From NCBI GenBank assembly GCA_021324235.1, contig JAJPJM010000078.1, forward strand, positions 1-37,135: a stretch of DNA of 37,135 nucleotides, given 5' to 3'. Positions 16,840 to 24,576 of the stretch are shown piece after piece. The stretch is from Verrucomicrobiota bacterium. GTDB lineage: Bacteria; Verrucomicrobiota; Verrucomicrobiia; Limisphaerales; UBA11358. Positions within the stretch are counted from its first letter, which is position 1, and the number at the start of each line of letters is the position of its first letter. Both the position numbers and the translations under genes were made by a program. The notes under the pieces were generated by a model. It worked only from the letters and a program-made list of their open reading frames with translations, did no database searches and was not told the DNA's origin.

Positions 16840-16866
16840 ACCGCGGAGACGCGGAAGCGCAGAGGA
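16840..16866. repeat. Family A repeat, solo copy
   Basis: ACCGCGGAGACGCGGAAGCGCAGAGG-like sequence just upstream of ychF matches the core of the other family A copies. No second arm is visible nearby. Confidence 0.65.
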
Positions 16867-16902
16867 TTACCATGAAACGGCAGTTGCCGAAAGATTTTGT
16901 CA

Positions 16903-17595
16903 TTAAATTCTGTGCCGGGCCAGTTGCCACACGATGTGGCCGCCGTCAAAAAGTCCCACCGCAATCAGGCAAATGCCGGAAATGTGCTGCAGGCGCACCA
17001 GGGTGCCTTCGCTGAACCGGCCGTGCTTGCGCGACACGCCATAACTCAATGTGCAAAACCACAGGTTGGTGCCCAGCGCCACGCCCACGACGCAAGCGGT
17101 TTTGGCGACCAGGGTGTCCGTGACCCAGTCGTGGGACATGAAATTGGCCGCGAGCACGATCCAGAACAACAGGACGCCGACGTTGCCCAATACCCGCACA
17201 AAGCCGGTCATAAAGGCCGAATGCGGATTAAACTTTTCTTCGACCCGCGCCTCGATTCTGCCGGCGGCGGCGCCGAGCCGGGTGGCAGCGGCGACCGTCT
17301 TGGCCAAAAGAAATTTCATGCCCAGAACCAGGAGAAAGGCGAAGCTGAAAACCTCCATGGAAGCCTTGACGACGCGATGGTCGAAAAAGGACGAAAATCC
17401 CGTGAATGCGATGGCACAGTAAATCAGCTCCATCGCCGACGCGCCGAGTCCGACCAGCATGCCCTGGGTGAACCCGCGCCGGGCGCTTTCGTTGATGATG
17501 GTGAGGTTGACCGGGCCAATGTTGGGCATGGAAAGCAGCAGTCCGCTGATCAAACCCGTGAGGCCCGCAAGGAGTATGGTTGAGAGATCCGGCAT
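16903..17595 (-). CDS. LysE/RhtB-family membrane exporter
   Basis: The 230-residue integral membrane protein has about six hydrophobic segments. The N-terminal one holds the family pattern GLISGLLLSMPNIGPVNLTI, followed by NESARRGFTQGMLVGLG. LysE/RhtB proteins export amino acids or related small molecules across the inner membrane; the substrate here is unknown. The start is three bases after the pssA stop, so it is probably the third gene of a psd-pssA-lysE transcript. A basic C terminus (WQLARHRI) follows the last segment. A link to phospholipid metabolism is suggested only by position. Confidence 0.85.
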   Translation of the reverse strand: MPDLSTILLAGLTGLISGLLLSMPNIGPVNLTIINESARRGFTQGMLVGLGASAMELIYCAIAFTGFSSFFDHRVVKASMEVFSFAFLLVLGMKFLLAKTVAAATRLGAAAGRIEARVEEKFNPHSAFMTGFVRVLGNVGVLLFWIVLAANFMSHDWVTDTLVAKTACVVGVALGTNLWFCTLSYGVSRKHGRFSEGTLVRLQHISGICLIAVGLFDGGHIVWQLARHRI

Positions 17596-17598
17596 CGT

Positions 17599-18453
17599 TC
17601 AGTGCGCCTCCGTTTCGTCCTCGTCTTCCTCTTCGATTTCCCGGCGCCAGGCGCGGGAGAGGCTTGGCCGGACAAAACCATAGACGAGATACAAGGTAAA
17701 AAACGCCGGCAACACGTAATACAGGACCCGTTCCCGCAGGACCAACAGGCAGCCCAGGAACAGCGCCGCGCCGATGGCCTTGGTGAAGGTGCTTTTCGAT
17801 CGCAGTCCCAATGATTTGAAGCTGGGATAGCGCACCGTACTGACCATCATCGCCGACAAAAACACCAGTACCACGGCCAATAGATAGTTCCATTTGCCAA
17901 GGGTTTTTTCGTTTTCGTTGAAATGAATGATGAGCAGGGTGAGCGACGCCACCAGGCCCGCCGCCGAGGGAATGGGAAAGCCGAGAAAATCCTTGCCCCC
18001 GCCCCCGGCGTGGGCGGACAGCACATTAAAGCGCGCCAGCCGGAACGCGCCGCAGAGCAGGTATATGGACGCGATAAACCAGCTGATTTGCCGGTATTCG
18101 CCGAACACGTCCGCCAGCACGACGCGCTGCACCAGAAAAGCCGGCGCCACGCCGAACGAGATCAAATCCGCCAGCGAATCGAATTCGCGACCGAACGGGC
18201 TGTCCGCGCCGCCCAGCCGTGCCACGCGCCCATCCAGCAGGTCAAAAATGCACGCCAGCAGGATGTACGCGAGCGCGAGTTTGATCTGGCCAAAATATTC
18301 CGGATTCGTCGGGTCGGCCTCGACAATCTTGGTCAACGCCACGAAGCCGCAAAACAGGTTGCCCGCCGTCAACAGATTCGGCAGAAAATAAATTTTCAAC
18401 TGGCCATCGTCGTGGTGATCCGTCGGCGGAGTCGGGGAAAGGGGCGCGCTCAT
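17599..18453 (-). CDS. pssA: CDP-diacylglycerol-serine O-phosphatidyltransferase
   Basis: PssA makes phosphatidylserine from CDP-diacylglycerol and serine at the inner membrane. The 284-residue protein is the multi-spanning type of the CDP-alcohol phosphotransferase family. The signature DGx2ARx8Gx3Dx3D is complete: Asp74, Gly75, Ala78, Arg79, Gly88, Asp92, Asp96. Several hydrophobic helices surround it, and the C terminus is acidic (EEEDEDETEAH), longer than usual. The gene follows psd by nine bases, so both enzymes of phosphatidylethanolamine synthesis are made together. Confidence 0.95.
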   Translation of the reverse strand: MSAPLSPTPPTDHHDDGQLKIYFLPNLLTAGNLFCGFVALTKIVEADPTNPEYFGQIKLALAYILLACIFDLLDGRVARLGGADSPFGREFDSLADLISFGVAPAFLVQRVVLADVFGEYRQISWFIASIYLLCGAFRLARFNVLSAHAGGGGKDFLGFPIPSAAGLVASLTLLIIHFNENEKTLGKWNYLLAVVLVFLSAMMVSTVRYPSFKSLGLRSKSTFTKAIGAALFLGCLLVLRERVLYYVLPAFFTLYLVYGFVRPSLSRAWRREIEEEDEDETEAH

Positions 18454-18462
18454 ATATGAAAT

Positions 18463-19152
18463 TCAATCAAAGGCGGCAATCACGGTCTGGCCGCCGACGA
18501 CCCGGTCGCCGAGCTTTACCTTGATTTTGGCGCGCGACGGCAGATAGACCTCCACGCGCGAACCGAATTGAATCAGGCTGATGCGTTCGCCGCGTTGGAT
18601 GACATCGTTTTCCTTGAGCCACGGCACGATCCGGCGGGCGATGAGGCCGGCGATGAGGCGCACCCCGATTTTTTCACCGTGCGGCTCGGCGGCGTCCAGG
18701 CCGATGAGCAGATTTTCGTTGAACTGCGCCGATTCGGTCTTCAGCGCACTAATAAATTGTCCGGGCGTGTATTTGCACAGGGCGACGCGGCCGGCCACCG
18801 GCGCACACTGCACGTGGACATCAATCACGGAAAGAAAAATGGAAATGCGCTGGCATTCGCCGCCGAGATAGTCCGGCTCGGTCGTCGTGTCGATCACATC
18901 CACCTTACCATGCCCCGGGGAAATGACGAGGTTGGGACCGGCGGGCACGAGCGGGTCGGGGTCGCGGAAAAAATAGAACGTAAACACCGCAAACAGCCCC
19001 CACAACGCGACCAGGGCCCACGTCAAATAGCGCAAGATGAAGATGGCGGCCCATTTGGCCAGAAAGGCAACGGCCAGCAACACGATGACCGCTGCGCCTC
19101 CCCAGGCAATCAGCCGCAGCGCGGCGAGCGAGGCTTTGCCAGAGTGTTTCAC
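18463..19152 (-). CDS. psd: Phosphatidylserine decarboxylase, short membrane type
   Basis: Psd converts phosphatidylserine to phosphatidylethanolamine with a self-made pyruvoyl group. From the GTG at 19152 the protein is 229 residues, the usual size of the short PSD-A class; an upstream in-frame ATG at 19266 would add 38 low-complexity residues and leave only 14 bases to the divergent gene. Two membrane segments come first (LIAWGGAAVIVLLAVAFLA, then LTWALVALWGLFAVFTF). FFRDPDP, SPGHGKVD and SVIDVHVQCAPVAGRV follow. The self-cleavage site is Gly-Ser in IQFGSRVEVYLP. It is the first gene of the psd-pssA-lysE row. Confidence 0.93.
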   Translation of the reverse strand: MKHSGKASLAALRLIAWGGAAVIVLLAVAFLAKWAAIFILRYLTWALVALWGLFAVFTFYFFRDPDPLVPAGPNLVISPGHGKVDVIDTTTEPDYLGGECQRISIFLSVIDVHVQCAPVAGRVALCKYTPGQFISALKTESAQFNENLLIGLDAAEPHGEKIGVRLIAGLIARRIVPWLKENDVIQRGERISLIQFGSRVEVYLPSRAKIKVKLGDRVVGGQTVIAAFD

Positions 19153-19280
19153 GCAATCAGAATAAAATTTCTGCGCCCCGCTTGCAATTCGGCATTTTGG
19201 CTCCAACTTAAGCTCACGTTGCAAAATCCGGCACGGAGCCGGAGGCGCAACGGGAGAGAAAATCAAAATTCAAAACGATT

Positions 19281-19724
19281 ATGTCACTGAACACACCTGA
19301 TTTGACAAAGTTTCCTCCGCGCAGCCCGCGCGTGCGGCTGGGCGGTTACGTGATTCTGCCCCGGATGCTCGACAAAGGCCGCGCCACCGTCGCCGGCAAA
19401 AACGGCGAATATCACTACGCCTGCCCTCTGGACCAGCGGTTTCTGGAATTTGCCGGCATTGATCCCGAAAAATTGAAAAAGGAACTCAACAAGAGCGACA
19501 GTGAAGTTCTGGCCTGGGTTGGGAAAAACGCAAAACATAAACGCAGCGATGCCGAAATCGCTGCCTGGTCAAAGGTCGCTGAACAGCGCACTCCCACCGA
19601 CGTGGAATCCCGGGAATATTTCAACGGCCTTCACAAGCAGGTGGCGCCCAAACGCGAGGATATTGCCACATGGTTTGACGTGCTGGATGTGGACGATTAC
19701 GTGAGCTTTGGCGGCAAGCCGTAA
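19281..19724 (+). CDS. DUF5069-like protein
   Basis: This 147-residue soluble protein matches, as I recall it, the DUF5069 family: a start with DLTKFPPRSPRVRLGGYVIL followed by RMLDKGRATVAG, a central helical part with LDQRFLEFAGID, and a C-terminal DVLDVDDYVSFGG. Its function is unknown. It has no signal peptide, membrane segment or evident catalytic motif. It is divergent from psd and convergent with the greA fusion. No SD is visible before the ATG. Confidence 0.8.
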   Translation: MSLNTPDLTKFPPRSPRVRLGGYVILPRMLDKGRATVAGKNGEYHYACPLDQRFLEFAGIDPEKLKKELNKSDSEVLAWVGKNAKHKRSDAEIAAWSKVAEQRTPTDVESREYFNGLHKQVAPKREDIATWFDVLDVDDYVSFGGKP

Positions 19725-19736
19725 CCGGATTTACGA

Positions 19737-19760
19737 TGTTGCCGGTCAGGATCGGCAACA
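19737..19760. terminator. Hairpin between convergent genes
   Basis: TGTTGCCG (19737-19744) and CGGCAACA (19753-19760) form a perfect 8-pair stem with an 8-base loop between the DUF5069 gene and the greA fusion. There is no T run on either side, so intrinsic termination would be weak. Confidence 0.35.
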
Positions 19761-19781
19761 CATAAATCGCAAATCGAAAAT

Positions 19782-21650
19782 TCAAACCTGTGGTTGATGT
19801 GCCGGCGCGGGCACCGCCGGTTCGCCGGCCACAGGCGCCTTCCACGACTCGATTCTTTCGATGCGGTGCCGGTGGGTGGCGCCTTGGAATTCAAATTCAA
19901 CCTCGTCGCCGACCTTGCGGTTCAACAACGATTGCGCCACGGGTGAAAGGTAGCTGATCACGCCCTTCTCCGGGTCGGAATCCCAGGCGCCCAGGATGGT
20001 GAAGGACTCCGACTGATTGGCTCCCAGGTCGACGGCCTGGACGATGGTGCCGATGCCGACGGCGTCGATCTTGGCATTGGAAAAATCCGTGCCGCGCGCG
20101 CGCGAAAGCTGCGTTTCCAGTTCCTCTTTGCGGCGCATGAGGATTTTCTGCATCTCCTTGGCCGCCTTGTATTCGTGGTTTTCGCTGAGGTCGCCATAAC
20201 TGCGGGCGATGGCGATTTCCTTTGAGTTGGCGGGAATCTTCTTTTGCACGAGTTCCTGATATTCACCACGGCGGCGCTCGAGGCTTTCCCAGGAAACCAG
20301 GAGTGCGCTGTCCTGCCGGGTCTGTTCGCCGCTGACGAGCGATTGCACGGCGGGATGTGCCTTGACCAGCCGCGCCAGCAGCGAGCGTTTGTCCATGTCA
20401 TCGAACACGGGCGAAAATTGCAATGCCCGCGTCAGGTCCTTGACGACCTCAATGTCGGCGGATGCGGTCAGTTCGGCGATCAATTCGTGGTCGTCGAGAA
20501 TGAACTCGCGCAGGCGGTTCGAGCGTTTTTCGTTGAACTGGTCGCGTTCCATCGCCGTCAGCATGGCGCGAAACACCTCCGGCCCCAGAATGTCGGCGTA
20601 AGCGTCGCTGCGGTCACGGGCCAGCCAGAGCAGCAGTTCCGTGCTGGCCGTGTGTTGATTGATGAGGCGGGCGAGCGTTTCCTTGAGCAAATCCATTTTG
20701 CCCTCCTGAATCAGCAGGGTGGCAAACTCGCGGCACAGCTTGGCGGAGACAATGTTGAGCGAGCCGCGTAAAATTTCGTGCCAGCGCTCGGGGTTCGCCG
20801 TTTTGTACGATTCCAGCGCGCGATGATGTTTGGCCGCGGGAATCAATTCCAGCACCGGACCGAATTTGACGTTGTCCTGGACCCAGATTTGCGTGTCGGT
20901 GATTTCATCGGTGGCGGGTGGCAGTCCGGCCACGGCGCGCAGTTCGTCGCGCGCAAAAATGGCTTCGAGGGCGACCGCGGGTTGCGTCCGTTGATGGGAG
21001 GCAATGTCCGCGTTCAGCGCCGGAATAATCTCGTTGGCGGCCGCCTGTTTGTCCGCCAGGTCCGCCGCGCTCTTGAGGAATTCCCCGACCACCACCACGC
21101 GCGCCCGCAAACCCTTGGCCGCGCGAAAATCCGCCAGCAACCGGTTTTGCAACGTCGTTTCCTGTTCCTGGAAAATGACCGGCTCGGTTTTTTTCAGCGG
21201 CACGACAAAGTGCCCGTCCTTTTTCATTTCGCGCCGGGCGGTTTCCCACCATTTCCGCCAATCGTCACGAATGACATCGGGCACGAGCGCCTGCTGGATT
21301 TGGTCCGCCGTCGCCCGGCCGCCGTAACTGTTCAGCACCAGCTTGATCAAATCCAGATGCCGGGCGGCCATCTGGCGCAAACCCTCCAGGTCCATGGCTT
21401 TGCGCGCGAGGATATGGTCCTTGGAAATCGGCTTCAGCGACTCCGCCGCAAACGCCAGGTCCATCGTATGTCCCGGTTTGCCCGGAAAATCGATGGTGAA
21501 CCGCGCAAAAACCGTGTCGACGGTCTTGATCCGCCCGAAGCCCCAACTGCGGTGCATGCAAAAACCGCCGGTGGCCAGAAGCGTCAGCGGTTCGACGTGG
21601 CGGCCTTCGATCTTGCCGGCCGCGGCTAATTTTTCAAATTCCTCTCTCAT
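19782..21650 (-). CDS. GreA-type transcript cleavage factor with long N-terminal extension
   Basis: The last ~170 residues of this 622-residue protein are a complete GreA. The coiled-coil finger begins near residue 450, with the tip GDLSENHEY at 486-494; Asp487 and Glu490 match the two acidic residues that GreA inserts into the RNA polymerase channel. An FKBP-like domain follows (GTIVQAVDLGANQSESFTILG, then KVGDEVEFEFQG). The first ~450 residues are soluble and helical, and I do not recognise a domain in them. GreA normally has ~158 residues. Chlamydia also carries an extra-long GreA (~715 residues), so this may be a shared PVC-group architecture. A Pro/Ala tail follows the FKBP-like domain. 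The gene is divergent from rsmB and monocistronic. Confidence 0.88.
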   Translation of the reverse strand: MREEFEKLAAAGKIEGRHVEPLTLLATGGFCMHRSWGFGRIKTVDTVFARFTIDFPGKPGHTMDLAFAAESLKPISKDHILARKAMDLEGLRQMAARHLDLIKLVLNSYGGRATADQIQQALVPDVIRDDWRKWWETARREMKKDGHFVVPLKKTEPVIFQEQETTLQNRLLADFRAAKGLRARVVVVGEFLKSAADLADKQAAANEIIPALNADIASHQRTQPAVALEAIFARDELRAVAGLPPATDEITDTQIWVQDNVKFGPVLELIPAAKHHRALESYKTANPERWHEILRGSLNIVSAKLCREFATLLIQEGKMDLLKETLARLINQHTASTELLLWLARDRSDAYADILGPEVFRAMLTAMERDQFNEKRSNRLREFILDDHELIAELTASADIEVVKDLTRALQFSPVFDDMDKRSLLARLVKAHPAVQSLVSGEQTRQDSALLVSWESLERRRGEYQELVQKKIPANSKEIAIARSYGDLSENHEYKAAKEMQKILMRRKEELETQLSRARGTDFSNAKIDAVGIGTIVQAVDLGANQSESFTILGAWDSDPEKGVISYLSPVAQSLLNRKVGDEVEFEFQGATHRHRIERIESWKAPVAGEPAVPAPAHQPQV

Positions 21651-21684
21651 AAAAGCATCGTTTTTGTCGGGTCATGAAAGCACA

Positions 21685-23037
21685 ATGACTCCATTAAATG
21701 ACGTGAGCGGCCAAAATCCAAGACAAATTGCGGCGGAAGTTTTGCTCCAACGGCGCCCGGGAGGCGACTTTACGGAGGGCTTGTTGGAACGCGCGCTGGC
21801 CCAGGCCGGGCTTTCCACCGTTGACCGCGCCCTGTGCCAGGAATTGGTCTACGGCGTTGTTCGCTGGCAGGCCGCGCTCGACTGGCTCATCGGCCGGAAG
21901 ACGGATGGCCGGGAACAAAAGCCCGGGCTCCAAAACCTGCTGCGGCTCGGGCTCTACCGGATTTTCTGGCTCGACCGGATTCCCGACCACGCGGCCGTGC
22001 ATGAAACCGTTGAACTCGCCCGGCAAAGTGGATTTGACTCGCAAACCGGTTTCGTCAACGCGGTTTTGCGCGGTTATTTGCGCGCCACCGGCGAAACTCA
22101 AAAACTGTTGGCCGGGTTGAAGCGCTCCCAACCGCCGGTTGGCTGGTCGCATCCCGAATGGCTGGTCGTCCGCTGGCAGAAACGCTGGGGCGTCGAGCGG
22201 GCCGCGCAGTTGATGGAATGGAACAACACGCCGCCGAAAACCTTTGCGCGGGTCAACCGGCTCAAGTTGGCAGGGTCGGCTCGCCGGGCCGACCGGACGC
22301 CCGAGCCGGGCGTCCCTACCCTGTTGGAAAAATGGCGCGGGGAAAACGTCGAGTGCGATTCCGCCCGGCGCGAGCCGCTTGAGGAAAATCTGGTTTTCGA
22401 GTTGAAGTCGCACCCGTCCCTGGCGTCGCTCGACAGTTTCCGGCAGGGCTGGTTTTACGTCCAGGACCCCAGCACGTTGTTCGCGCCGCTCATCCTCGGG
22501 GCACAGCCCGGCGAAACGATTCTGGATTTTTGCGCCGCACCCGGCGGCAAGACAACGTTCCTGGCCCAATTGATGAACGACCAGGGCCGCATCGTGGCGC
22601 AGGACATTTCCGGGGAACGATTGAAATTGATCCGGGAAAATTGCCTGCGACTTGGCGTCACCTGCGTCGAACCCGTTTTATTTTCAGCCTTCAGCCTCCG
22701 GCCTTCAGCTTTCGACCGCATTCTGGTGGATGCGCCGTGTTCCAACACCGGTGTGATGCGGCGACGGGTGGATTCACGCTGGCGGATCCAGCCGGAGGAA
22801 ATTTTACGGCTGCAACAAACGCAACTCGCTTTGCTCGAACGGGCTGCGGCCAGGCTGAAACCTGGCGGTGTTCTGGTTTACAGCACGTGCAGCCTGGAAC
22901 CGGAGGAAAATCAGGAGGTCGTAAACCGATTTTTGTACCAGCACACAGAGTTCAAACTGGAATCCGAGCGTGAATTGTTACCGTTCGTGGACAACATGGA
23001 TGGCGCATATATTGCCGCGCTTGTCAAAGCGCGGTAA
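21685..23037 (+). CDS. rsmB: 16S rRNA m5C967 methyltransferase RsmB
   Basis: RsmB methylates C967 of 16S rRNA using SAM. From the ATG at 21685 the protein has 450 residues. The N-terminal NusB-like domain (to ~140) contains RQIAAEVLLQR and FVNAVLRGYLR. The SAM domain has ILDFCAAPGGKTTFLAQL, and the two catalytic cysteines are Cys352 (DAPCSNTG) and Cys402 (STCSLEPEEN). An in-frame palindromic repeat adds about 18 residues at 196-213, between the FARVNRLK strand and the next segment. A second low-complexity stretch lies at about 332-344, where homologues have part of the SAM domain. The open frame extends upstream to 21343, but that part is the antisense of the greA gene. It starts 34 bases from the divergent greA start. 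Confidence 0.92.
   Translation: MTPLNDVSGQNPRQIAAEVLLQRRPGGDFTEGLLERALAQAGLSTVDRALCQELVYGVVRWQAALDWLIGRKTDGREQKPGLQNLLRLGLYRIFWLDRIPDHAAVHETVELARQSGFDSQTGFVNAVLRGYLRATGETQKLLAGLKRSQPPVGWSHPEWLVVRWQKRWGVERAAQLMEWNNTPPKTFARVNRLKLAGSARRADRTPEPGVPTLLEKWRGENVECDSARREPLEENLVFELKSHPSLASLDSFRQGWFYVQDPSTLFAPLILGAQPGETILDFCAAPGGKTTFLAQLMNDQGRIVAQDISGERLKLIRENCLRLGVTCVEPVLFSAFSLRPSAFDRILVDAPCSNTGVMRRRVDSRWRIQPEEILRLQQTQLALLERAAARLKPGGVLVYSTCSLEPEENQEVVNRFLYQHTEFKLESERELLPFVDNMDGAYIAALVKAR
22271..22323. repeat. Palindromic repeat, family B copy 2, inside rsmB
   Basis: CAGGGT at the left and ACCCTG at the right (22318-22323) bound a GC-rich stretch with internal palindromes and the GCGTCCCTACCC end seen in the 12605-12659 copy. 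It keeps the rsmB frame and encodes about GSARRADRTPEPGVPTL. Confidence 0.7.
22682..22717. repeat. TTCAGCC direct-repeat tract inside rsmB (family C)
   Basis: The sequence carries three close copies of a TTCAGCC/CTTCAGC unit within 36 bases, in frame. A similar tract, CTTCTGGCTTTCGGCTTTC, lies upstream of prfB (35448-35466). Confidence 0.55.
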
Positions 23038-23050
23038 TCCGCATTCTCAT

Positions 23051-23063
23051 CCCGCCGTGCGGG
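23051..23063 (+). terminator. Short hairpin after rsmB
   Basis: CCCGC and GCGGG flank a 3-base loop 13 bases after the rsmB stop. No T run follows, so this may instead be part of a REP-like repeat. Confidence 0.25.
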
Positions 23064-23128
23064 ACGCTACACCCGGAGTTGGCTTCAATCCCATTGCCAC
23101 AATACAAACCTGTGGCATTTTAGCCCCC

Positions 23129-23731
23129 ATGGAACTCGACCTCGAAAAGGAATTTGCCGACCGCGCCTATCCGTTGCTGGTCAGTTTGGTGACACCGCGG
23201 CCGATTGCACTGGTCACGACCATCAGCCCGGACGGCAAGGTCAACGCCGCACCGTTCAGCTTCTTCAATGTGCTCGGCGCGAATCCGCCCATCTGCGCGT
23301 TTGCGCCCGGCGACCGTGACGACGGCACGCCCAAGGACACCGCCTTGAACATCCACGCCACGCACGAGTTTGTCGTCAATCTCGTGGATGAAACCATCGC
23401 GGAGGCGATGAATCAATGCGCCGCATCGCTGCCCTATGGAGAGAATGAACTGGCCCGCGCCGGGTTGACCGCCGCGCCGTCGTCGTTGGTGAAACCGCCG
23501 CGCATTGCGGAGTCACCGGCGAGCCTGGAATGTGCTGAATGGGGCACGTTGCAAATCGGCAAAAATCGCGTGGTGATTGGCCTGATCAAGCGCCTCCATC
23601 TGCGCGCTGAATTGTTCGATCCGGAGAAAAAACGGATCCACACGGACAAACTTTTCCTCATCGGCCGCATGGCCGCGCCGCACTGGTATTGCCGGACGCG
23701 CGACCGGTTTGAAATGATTAGGCCGGCGTAA
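23129..23731 (+). CDS. Flavin reductase-like FMN-binding split-barrel protein
   Basis: From the ATG at 23129 the protein has 200 residues. It fits the flavoredoxin / flavin-reductase-like family: LVTPRPIALVTTISPDGKVNAAPFSFFNVLG is the typical start of the FMN-binding split barrel, followed by NIHATHEFVVNLVDE and a late ECAEWGTLQIGKNRVVIGLI strand. Such proteins bind FMN and reduce flavins or act in electron transfer; the substrate is unknown. The frame is open further upstream into the end of rsmB, but family alignment starts at this ATG. It is convergent with fabI, which ends seven bases beyond its stop. Confidence 0.85.
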   Translation: MELDLEKEFADRAYPLLVSLVTPRPIALVTTISPDGKVNAAPFSFFNVLGANPPICAFAPGDRDDGTPKDTALNIHATHEFVVNLVDETIAEAMNQCAASLPYGENELARAGLTAAPSSLVKPPRIAESPASLECAEWGTLQIGKNRVVIGLIKRLHLRAELFDPEKKRIHTDKLFLIGRMAAPHWYCRTRDRFEMIRPA

Positions 23732-23738
23732 GGGATGG

Positions 23739-24509
23739 TCACATCCCCATGATTTGATAGCCGCAATCCACGTAAAGCACCTGGCCGGTGATGGCGGCGG
23801 CGCCGTCGCTGGCGAGGAACGCGCCGGTGGCGCCGAGTTCATCGGGCAACACGTTTCGTTTCAACGGCGCCCGGACTTCGTAGTGTTTGAGAATTTCGCC
23901 GAAGCCGGCGATGCCGCGGGCGGCGAGCGTGTTGACCGGGCCGGCGCTGATGCAGTTGACGCGGATTTTTTTCGGGCCGAGGTCGTAGGCCAGATAGCGC
24001 GTGCTGGCTTCCAGCGCGGCCTTGGCCACACCCATGACGTTGTAGTGGGGCACAACCTTTTCCGCGCCGTAATAGCTCATGCCGATGATGCTGCCGCCGT
24101 CGGTCATCAACGGCGCGGCGGCGCGGGCGAGCGCCACGAGCGAATAGGCGCTCACGTCGTGCGCCACCCGAAAGGCCTCGCGGCTGGTATTGACGAATTC
24201 GCCTTCCAGGGCGGCCTTGGGTGCGAATGCGACCGAATGCAGGAGCAGATGCAGTTTGCCAAATTTCTCACCCACCAGCTTGAAGACACTGGCGATCTCC
24301 TCGTCCTTGGTCACGTCACACGGCAGGATGAGCGTGTCCGCGCCGAAGGCGCCGGCGAGTTCGGCGACGTTTTCCTTGACGCGGTCGCCCTGGTAGGTGA
24401 AGGCGAGTTTCGCGCCTTCCCGGGCCCACGCCTGGGCGATGGCCCAGGCGATGGAACGCTGGTTGGCGACCCCGAAAACCAGTCCGATTTTTCCATCTAG
24501 CAATGGCAT
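23739..24509 (-). CDS. fabI: Enoyl-[acyl-carrier-protein] reductase (NADH), FabI
   Basis: FabI does the last reduction of each fatty-acid elongation cycle. From the ATG at 24509 the protein is 256 residues. It has the FabI-type nucleotide loop GVANQRSIAWAIA (13-25) and CDVTKDE. The active-site Tyr146, Tyr156 and Lys163 coincide in number with those of E. coli FabI (MSYYGAEKVVPHYNVMGVAK). The in-frame ATG at 24557 would add 16 non-conserved residues. The gene is monocistronic between the flavin-binding protein (convergent) and the peptide-binding lipoprotein gene on the same strand. Confidence 0.96.
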   Translation of the reverse strand: MPLLDGKIGLVFGVANQRSIAWAIAQAWAREGAKLAFTYQGDRVKENVAELAGAFGADTLILPCDVTKDEEIASVFKLVGEKFGKLHLLLHSVAFAPKAALEGEFVNTSREAFRVAHDVSAYSLVALARAAAPLMTDGGSIIGMSYYGAEKVVPHYNVMGVAKAALEASTRYLAYDLGPKKIRVNCISAGPVNTLAARGIAGFGEILKHYEVRAPLKRNVLPDELGATGAFLASDGAAAITGQVLYVDCGYQIMGM

Positions 24510-24576
24510 AGATTCGTTAAGGCGTCGGAGCGTAGGAGAAACACCCCGCCGGTTCAACCCTTAAACACAGCCCCGG

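Noticed and set aside
19153-19266. N-terminal extension of psd from the ATG at 19266
   Set aside because: The extra 38 residues are not like the family, and the start would leave 14 bases to the divergent gene; the GTG at 19152 gives the normal length.
21343-21684. Upstream extension of the rsmB frame
   Set aside because: It is antisense to the 5' part of the greA fusion and homology starts at the ATG at 21685.
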